Under the pieces are notes generated by a model. It saw only the letters and a list, made by a program, of their open reading frames with translations. It ran no database searches and was not told where the DNA came from. The position numbers were made by a program, and so were the translations under genes. A stretch of DNA of 64,000 nt from Talinum fruticosum. Taxonomy: Eukaryota; Streptophyta; Magnoliopsida; Caryophyllales; Talinaceae. Shown here in pieces: positions 56,864 to 64,000 of the stretch (its first letter is position 1; the number at the start of each line of letters is the position of its first letter). The stretch lies in the NCBI GenBank assembly GCA_021018815.1, contig JAITYX010000010.1:8113001-8177000 (forward strand). Direction: 5' to 3'.

Positions 56864-59563
56864 TATTGATAAACTCTCAAAGCGTGAATTGGTAAGAAGT
56901 CTTCCAAAATGTAAATATATCAAAGACCATGTTTGTAATGCTTGTGTGAACGGTAAGGAGATCGGAGACTTATTCAAGGCCATTAAATCGGTCTCTACTT
57001 CAAAACCTCTTGATCTTTGTGGTCCAATCTCGGTCAAAAGCATCAAAGGTAGTGAGTATGTATTTGTTATAGTTGATGAATATTTTAGATTTCTTGGGTA
57101 TAAAAATGATGCTTTCAAGAATTTGTTAAGTTGGTCGAGACGAGTTCAAGATGAAAACAACACTCCAATTGTTCGAGTGAAAAGGGACCATGGAGGTGAA
57201 TTCGAAGATGAATTTGGTAAACTTTGTGACAACTTTGGGATATTCCATAACTTTTTAGCCCCAAAAACACCGCAACAAAATGGAGTTGTTGAAAGAAAGT
57301 ACTAAACCTTGGAGGAAATTCCTAGGACCATGATAATTAGCAACGATCTTCCCTACTACTTTTGGGCGAAGCAATTAACACCGTAAACTATGTTCAAAAT
57401 CATTGTCTCATTAGACCCTTCTTGAAAAAGACTCCTTATGAACTCTACAAAGGTAAAAAGCGAAATATTTCATATTTTAAAACCTTTGAATGCAAGTGTT
57501 TCGTGCACATAAATGGTAAGAAAAATTTGACCAAGTTTGAACCTCGGTCATATGAAGATATATTCCTTGGATACTCTTCGAGTTAGTAAAGCATATCGAA
57601 TATTTAATAAACATACTAAAACCGATGAAGAGACTATTCATGTGATTTTTGATAAGAATAGTCATGGTCAGATCAGCTCTTTAACTTTTAGTGATATGAG
57701 CTAAGCAAGGACGAAGAAGATGAAGGAATCCCTCATATTCCCAACTTTAACCATACGTGAACCTAAACGAGACATAAGGACGGACAAAGGAAACTAAAAC
57801 TCATGTGAACTCATATCCTAATCTAACTCAAGAACAGACATGTATCCGGGCTACCAAATGAGAACTTCAATTTGAATCCTAATCTTAATGTTCATCAAGA
57901 AACTAGAAGAGGACTCGAAGCAAGCCTTACCATCCAAGAGATAACTTACTCGTCAAACATAAACTTAGGTATACAAACACGATCAACTCCTAAAAACTTT
58001 TATGCATTCTTTTGTTTATATCACACATAGAAGCTGAGAATCATGAAGATGCATTAGATGACCTAAATTGGATCAACGCCATGCAAGATGAACTAGCCCA
58101 TTTTGAGAGGAACCAAGTACGGACTCCGACCGTCAAACCCAAAAGACATCCCGTCATAGGTACAAAATATATTTTAGAAACAAGTTAGATTAACCCCGGA
58201 ACGTGGTTAGAAACAAGGCCAGGCTAGTAGTCAAAGGCTATAACTAGGAGGAAGGCATAGACTCTGAAGAGACCTTTGCACATGTTGCAAGATTAGAGGC
58301 AATTCACCTATTACTTACTTTTGCATCATACATGGGCATGAAATTATATCAAATGGATGTTAAGTGTACATGTATCAATGACTATCTCAATGAAGAGGTT
58401 TATATTGAATAGCCCCCGGGTTTTGAAAACCCGGATTTTCTAAACCATGTGTTCAAACTTGAAAAAGCTCTTTAAGGTCTTAAACAAGCTCTTAGAGCTT
58501 GGTATGAGAGATTAAACAAGTTTTTACTTTAAAATGATTTTAAAAGGAGATTAATTGATAAAACACTTTTTACCAAATCCAAGGGTAAGGATTTCATTAC
58601 AATCAAAATATATTTTGATGATATTTTATTTGGTGCCACGAACGAAAACTTATGCAAACAGTTCTTTGACTTGATGACCAAAGAATTTGAGATGGGCAGG
58701 ATGGGTGAGTTGAACTTTTTCTTGGACTACAAATCAAACAATGCAAAAATGGTATCTTTGTCAACCAAGAAAAGTATGTTAAAGAGCTACTTAAGAAGTA
58801 TAAGCTTGATTACGTCAAGCATGCGAGCACTCCTATGGCCACCAATACTAAATTGGACTCGGATCCTAAAGGTAAGCTAGTAACCGAAAAGATTTATAAA
58901 GGTATGATCGATTCACTTCTCTATCTCGACCGCCGATCGGCCGGACATAATGTTTAGGGTTTGTTTATGTGCCCGATTTCAATCATGTCCTAGAGAATCC
59001 CATCCGACCTCTATGAAAAGGATTTTTATATAGTTAGCAGGTACTCGACTCTCGTACTTTGGTATCCTAAGGAGTCAGATTTTTATCCGACCGGATACAC
59101 TAATGGGAATTATACCGGATACAAGGTAGATAGAAAGAACGACTTTGGTGCATGTCAATTCCTTGGCCAATCTTTGATCTCGTGGCACTAAAAAACAAAC
59201 TTCGATTGTTTTGTCCACAGCCTAAGGTAGAATATATTGTTGTCGGTGCATGTTGTGCTCAAATCTTACAGATCATACAACAAATGAGAGATCTTAGCAT
59301 ATATTACGGAAAGGTGCCAATCAAAGGTGACAATCAAAGTGTAATAAGCATTACTAAAAATCATACCAACACTCTAAGACCAAGCGCATTGCAGTCGGAC
59401 ACCACTTCATAAATCGGGGATCATGCTGAAAAAGGTGACATTATTCTTTTGACTTTATTTCTACCAAGTACCAACTAGCGGATATATTTACCAAACCGCT
59501 AAGTGAAGAACAATTTTGCTTTATAAGACGAGAACTTGGTATGCTACATTCAAAAATTGAATA
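56864..59563 (+). pseudogene. copia integrase, reverse transcriptase and RNase H
   Basis: Resumes after the gypsy insertion as IDKLSKRELVRSLPKCKYIK with CNACVNGKEIGDLF, then the integrase core: FVIVDEYFRFLGY, VKRDHGGEFEDEFGKLCDN, APKTPQQNGVVERKY (to 57303), and a decayed C-part to 57700. Reverse transcriptase: WINAMQDELAHFERNQV (58068-58118), MKLYQMDVK-like remains near 58335, YFDDI motif 58610-58624, LGLQIKQ, YVKELLKKYKLDYVKHAST near 58790. RNase H: VEYIVVGACCAQILQI and GDNQSVISITKNHT (about 59225-59365), QLADIFTKPLSEEQFCFIRR, stop at about 59563. Many stops. The protein set copies RNA to DNA and integrates it. Confidence 0.88.
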
Positions 59564-60116
59564 GGAGACCCTCTCTAAAGTACTAACGCTTCTAAGTGTT
59601 GTAGGAAAAGTAATGCTATATTTGACCCTGCTCTAACTAAGAATTTTAGAAGAACAATGTCATCCGACTCCATAGGTAAGTCAGTCGGACCCAAAACGTG
59701 TATCCGGAATCTAAATATTCCAACAAGTATGAAAAATGCAATTAAAACAAAAAGGGCCAATTTTGGAAAATAAATTTCCAGATCAATGGAAGTTTATTAT
59801 CTCCAAAGATTTTTCGAAAAGATTTCAAAATCTAAATTTTGAAAAACCTTCTTTATCTCTCTCCCTCAAACCATTGGAAAGGCAATTAATTTGGTAACCA
59901 CCTCCCACTTGCCTCTTTTACTACCCTCCCCCTCTTATAAAAAACCACCCCCTCTCTCTATAAGTTTCATCTCTCTCGTCATTTCTCTCTCACATACACC
60001 TTCTTCACTCTCATATATATATCTCTCTCCTAGGGTTTTACCCGAAATCCTCCTTTTACCCTCTTCTCGTCCAATTTTTTACCATTCCTAGCCATTTCTT
60101 TCGCCTCTTTGATATC
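59564..60116 (+). other. Spacer between pol and third ORF
   Basis: Non-coding stretch after the pol stop. Contains the TATA box and CT-rich leader described separately. Otherwise AT-rich with no gene. Confidence 0.6.
59936..59944 (+). promoter_or_regulatory. TATA box of putative internal promoter
   Basis: TATAAAAAA, 181 bp before the ATG at 60117, followed by CT-rich leader sequence (CCCCCTCTCTCTATAAG, CATTTCTCTCTCACATAC). It mirrors the layout at 36776-36785 of the other Sirevirus-like copy. Confidence 0.5.
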
Positions 60117-61560
60117 ATGGGGAAGACTCGACCAACTGCACCAAGAGGCCAGCTTCCGAGACACCACGTCCACACCTCGGAAGCGCACTCGGAGTACGGC
60201 CCGCGCAACAATGGCGAAATCGTCCACCACTCCCACAGTTAACTCAACTTACTCGACTCAAAGGGAACCTCCATTCCTCTCTCCTTAGTGCCAATCTCCG
60301 AATCAGGTATCACTCCCCTCTCCTTATTTGAATTTCCTCTAGAATGGCTCACTCGAAACCAACTTTAAGCGTTTTCCCTCAATATGTGACCAAGATATCT
60401 TGTTAGCCCAACCAATATATCTTCAATTTTTCCAAGATTCAGGCTTTTCCTAGTTTGAAAAACTTGCTAAGCTAGATACCTTGAAACTTTTCCGTGTCAC
60501 CGAGCTTATTTATCCCCGATTAGTTTGTCTATTCTATGCAAATTTGAATTCCATCGAGTTAAATTGCACAACCGTGGTGAAATCCATGGTTAAAGGCAAA
60601 TCCATCACCCTCAATTCCACTTTGCTAAACCAATTGCTCGGTTCTTCTTGCCTATTCCTTAATCTCGGTGACACCTAATTTGATGATGTATCAAATGACT
60701 TTTTCTCTAAGTACTCCTGTATTCATCTCCATGTCAAGCATAATTACTCCTACACCAATATGATCTCCAAGGACAGAATACTTTGTTTCATCTTATTTCT
60801 AACTTGTTTTTCTTCAAAAGACTCCTAAGGAAAACCCAAACAAAACCCTTCTTAAGGCTATCTATGATATTCTTAAAGGCTATGATGTGGACTTCGCCTC
60901 TCGATTCTTAATCACGTGATTCGTGCTGCATCAAACCTTCCTCACCAAGCCCTTCCCTTCGGGAACCTCTTGACAAAGGTCTTCGCTTATTTCCAAGTCC
61001 CTCTAGAGACAAAGAATCCACCTCTAAGACCCCCAAAATCATCAATCAATCCATGATAAAGGGCCTAGGTTTTTATCCGACCGAGTCTAGAAAATGGGTT
61101 CACACCTAAGAACTTCCTCCTCCGCCATCTTCAACTATCCTTGAACCCTCCGACCCTGAATCAAAGGGATTAGAAGATGAACCGACCCTCCTCAAGACTA
61201 TGATCAAATCCTTCGAGACAGGAGCTGATCTCATGCATACGCCTATGTATTGTCCGACCAAGGAGGTAACTAGGTTGACAGAAGAGAATGAAGATCCGAT
61301 CCATCACGTCAAGAGACCGGGCGAACTCAATGATCCGATCTTGTCTAAATTCCTCGTATTTGAGGATCGGGAGCGGCGCCTCAAGGAATCCAATTTCCAT
61401 GATCCGATTGCAGCCATTCAAGAGGACGTTTGAAATAACTTCCTGAAGAAAGCTTCCATCGCAAGTCCTCGTCCCGAAGTCCTGACCCAAGAATCCCTAC
61501 ACCAGCAGACACCTCCATCAAAAGGCCCCGCCCTATTACCCCATCTAACCTATCTCTATC
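60117..61560 (+). pseudogene. Third (post-pol) ORF of the Sirevirus-like element
   Basis: Starts ATG 60117 (MGKTRPTAPRGQ) with a basic, Ser/Thr-rich N-terminus after a frame change (RKRTRSTARATMAKSST). The middle is VCLFYANLNSIELNCTTVVK and SITLNSTLLNQLLGSSCLFL (60520-60675). It continues with LGNLLTKVFAYFQVPLETKN (about 60960-61015), a clear counterpart of LLTLIFKQFKVPI in the other copy. A hydrophilic C-terminal part follows with RPGELNDPILSKFLVFEDRE (61200-61433). At least four stops or frame changes. It has the position of the SIRE env-like gene, but its middle looks like the plant-transposon-associated domain. Function unknown; I see no membrane segment. Confidence 0.55.
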
Positions 61561-62044
61561 CTCTTAATATTTGAACAGTTCGGTTTTTACTCTTTGGTTT
61601 TTATAAAACAATTTCAAATTCCTGGCCTACATTTTGTGCGCCCTTATTTTTTCCAAAAGGCAAGGAGGAGAATTCGGTTGGTTTGTTAGTTATACTTTGT
61701 TTCTAGTTGCATGTCCATCAACTATCCGACTGTAATTTATAATTTTCTTTTAAATGATTTATCGAAATTGTTATGATTTTTAAGTCGACTTATATATGAT
61801 CTTATGAAATCATGGAATCGACTTTGTGTCTACATGCTTAATAGTATCATGTTTAGGATGAGTTAGAACTGTGAGTCGATTGATATCCGACCTAGATTAC
61901 GAAACATGTGAAGTATAAATTTCCTTGATCATCTTGATTTATTGGTATCATGTTAAGGGGAAGATTAGTATCATCTTAGGAAGAGTTACTCCTAAAATCT
62001 AGAATTAGTACTAAACTTATGTTTTTGGTCAAAAAGTTGGAGAT
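61561..62044 (+). other. 3' untranslated part of the Sirevirus-like element
   Basis: AT-rich, no frame. Ends in the purine tract AAAAAGTTGGAGAT right before the 3' LTR. Confidence 0.7.
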
Positions 62045-63087
62045 TGTTAGTCGGACAGTTTATTTGACCAGATCGGATGTGTATACTTAGCTATTTTATC
62101 TCACTCCTCTTTTAATATATCGAATTTTGATCTCAAGGCAAATATTGAATAGGTGGAAATATGCTAAAAATCTCACTGATTTTATTCTCCTCAAATTAAG
62201 TTTATCCGATTTATTTCAAGATATTGTTTCCTTATTTAACGCAATCTAAATCCATATCTTTTGAGGAAAGAATTTGGAAGATTGTAATCCCGAAAATCAT
62301 GGACATATTGTAATTATATTTCGAGTGTGATTTTATTTTGTCAAATCTTAATCATTCCACATATTATATTGTGTTTATTTTTGGAATAAAATAGGTCGGA
62401 TCATGCTATTAAGAGTTGCAAGAAAGAGAAGTGCCAACCACGGTTATCAAGCATTGATTAAAGAGTGTCAAGGCAGAGTTAAGTATGAGTGACAAACAAG
62501 CATTTTACAAAGAAGCTAAATTTGGTAAGAATCAACATTCTGAATAAGTAGTCAACTTCTATGAAGATAGAGTTACCCGATCATACAGAGAAAATCAAAT
62601 CACAACCGTAACTTCTTTCAATCACAATGGTCTTGGACGTGAAGAGAAAGGTATAAAAGAAAAGTCAAGACCAAAAGCAAGTAAGCAAGAGAGAGCACAT
62701 TAAAATCTTATTACACTCATTCCTTGTAATCTCAATTATAATTTCATCTTGTAACAAAGTGTCTAGAGGTAGATACTTTGTGAGTTGTAGTAGAAAAGAG
62801 TCTTGGGAAAGATTGCTTTGTAAGTACTAGCACTTAGGTGAAGTGTGAGTGACGAGCCTCTAGAGTAAGTGTACTCGAAAGGGTTGTCGAGTGAGTTAAG
62901 TGAAGAGCTCATCTAATAGTCAAATGAATAAGAGAAATAGAGGATAATCCTAAGGTAGGAAACCTTAGGTGGTCACTAATCCGGATATTTGGATCTAGGC
63001 CAAGATTGTGAACAAACAAACATGTCTTGTCCACTTTATATTTTCGATTTGTTTGTTTATTTTTATATCCGACCGTGCAACATAGTT
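62045..63087 (+). repeat. 3' LTR of the Sirevirus-like element, truncated by CACTA
   Basis: TGTTAGTCGGACAGTTTATT onward. Aligns with the 5' LTR until GCAACATAGTT, where the CACTA tip begins at 63088. The last roughly 60-70 bp of the LTR should lie beyond the CACTA element, outside the window. Confidence 0.92.
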
Positions 63088-63625
63088 CACTACTACGGAA
63101 ATAACTTTTAATTACGGTTAAAAATGACCTTTAATGACAGTTAACACGCGTCATGTATGTGGGCGTCATTATATGTACTACCTTTGACTACGGTTCAAAA
63201 CCGTAGTCAAAGAACACCTATGACGACGGTTCTTTACGTAGAACCTTAATAGCTAGCCTATTACTACGGTTACTGCGAAAATAACCGTCGTCATAGCTAC
63301 CATTACTTAAAAATATATATACTCGGAGAGGGAGAGAATACACCCAAATAGAGAATACATCCAAATTTATTATATTTGCATAACAAATTAAAGTTGTGAG
63401 AGACAAATAAAATTACAAATAAACCAATAAAAGTCTCAAACATCCAAAATCGTCTTCTACAATTCGACCACAAAAAAACTACATTCAATCAAACACTTTC
63501 ATCATTGTCTCCAACCACAAAAAAATCAAGAAAATTGAATAAATACCCTCGAGTCGTCCCTTGCAATTCGTCGAGCGGTCCATCATCAAACTCGAACAAT
63601 TGCACCCAATTCGGATCGAGAAAAT

Positions 63626-63717
63626 TGAATTAAAAAACAAGCCTACAAGCTGTCGGTGAAATCATATTAGGGAAAATGGAAGAGGTAGACTTTCGACGAG
63701 GAAATTCAGATCCGAAG

Positions 63718-63755
<38 letters not shown>

Positions 63756-63940
63756 GTGAGTGAGAGAGAGAGAGAGAGAGAGAGAGGAGTACCGAAGGCA
63801 TCGAAGTCAAACCAGTGCACCCCATTCAAATCTGAAAATTGAATTAAAAAACAAGCCTACAACTGTCGGTGAAATCAGATTAGGGAAAACGAAAGAAAAG
63901 ATCTTTCAGCGAGAAAATTCAGATCCGAGAGCGAGAGAGC
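63626..63940. repeat. Direct duplication within CACTA 2
   Basis: A unit of about 100 bp (GAATTAAAAAACAAGCCTAC, CTGTCGGTGAAATCA, TTCAGATCCGA) occurs at about 63626-63725 and again at about 63837-63940, with a GA array between. The copies differ by a few bases. Confidence 0.8.
63719..63785. repeat. (GA)n microsatellite
   Basis: Two GA runs broken by GAATTCGTGAGT. It lies within the CACTA element, in a position comparable to the GA/CT-rich strip of CACTA 1 (28203-28415). Confidence 0.9.
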
Positions 63941-64000
63941 GAGAGCGAGATGAGTACCTAAAGGCGTCGAAGTCATCCATGGTGGGTGAGGAGTACCTAA

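Larger units (their letters stand above)
48220..63087 (+). mobile_element. Sirevirus-like copia element, split by nested insertions
   Basis: 5' LTR 48220-49321, primer-binding site TGGTATTAGAGC (49324-49335), gag with long coiled coil, protease, [gypsy insertion 51462-56858], integrase, reverse transcriptase, RNase H, third ORF, purine tract (AAAAAGTTGGAGAT, 62031-62044), 3' LTR 62045-63087 cut by CACTA 2. The Sirevirus assignment rests on the coiled-coil Gag extension, the QVWVPKGTKP-type stretch before protease (about 50986-51020) and the extra post-pol ORF. With the gypsy removed the element is about 9.5 kb plus the lost LTR end. All genes are broken by stops. Confidence 0.88.
63088..64000 (+). 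mobile_element. Second CACTA element, terminal part
   Basis: The tip CACTACTACGGAAATAACTT shares its first ten bases with the tip at 28826. Inside are hairpin subterminal repeats: a perfect CTTTGACTACGGTT / AACCGTAGTCAAAG palindrome at 63182-63212, and ACGACGGTTC and AACCGTCGTC words up to 63300. It interrupts the copia 3' LTR, with GTT just before the tip. No transposase is reached before the window ends. Confidence 0.85.

Overview
This window is plant nuclear DNA, most likely from a flowering plant with a repeat-rich genome. It is AT-rich and has GT-AG spliced exons, several superfamilies of plant transposon nested inside one another, and only one recognisable host gene. I cannot name the species.

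Host gene (524-9532, + strand): seven exons encode the C-terminal 184 residues of tubulin-folding cofactor E (TBCE), a chaperone that handles tubulin dimers. The CAP-Gly and most of the leucine-rich-repeat part lie upstream of the window. The last intron is 4.7 kb because it holds a deleted Ty1/copia element (5404-8102, TSD GAAGC) and the 3' end of a LINE.

9.5-22 kb: AT-rich intergenic DNA, a tandem duplication, LTR-like non-coding sequence, two minisatellites with 42-47 bp units, a Sirevirus-type LTR fragment, and a 3.6 kb foldback transposon (18622-22230). The foldback sits in a (TA)n array and carries tRNA-like sequence in both inverted arms.

22.3-28.8 kb: a gypsy-type LTR abuts a broken CACTA (TNP2) transposase. 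The CACTA terminus with hairpin subterminal repeats is at 28826. A second foldback and a thrice-repeated 100-bp sequence lie inside this element.

29.8-38.8 kb: a gypsy element that codes only for a Gag-like zinc-knuckle protein (TR-GAG type). A Sirevirus-like copia element is inserted in it, and a deletion has joined that copia to the gypsy 3' LTR.

40.5-47.8 kb: a nearly complete but broken Ty1/copia element on the - strand, with a 160-bp repeat array in its leader.

48.2-64 kb: a Sirevirus-like copia element on the + strand, split by a second copy of the TR-GAG gypsy (51462-56858). That gypsy is itself split by a 575-bp hAT-type element (55564-56138), and the copia 3' LTR is cut by a second CACTA element that runs off the window. 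This gives four levels of nesting.

No transposon gene here is intact, so most of the window is a fossil record. The most interesting signals are: (i) a TATA box and CT-rich leader in front of a third ORF in both Sirevirus-like copies, (ii) a gag-only gypsy family present twice, with a paralogous empty site that proves the hAT insertion, (iii) the foldback with tRNA-like sequence, and (iv) the telo-box leader repeats. No CRISPR array, operon or prokaryotic feature was seen.
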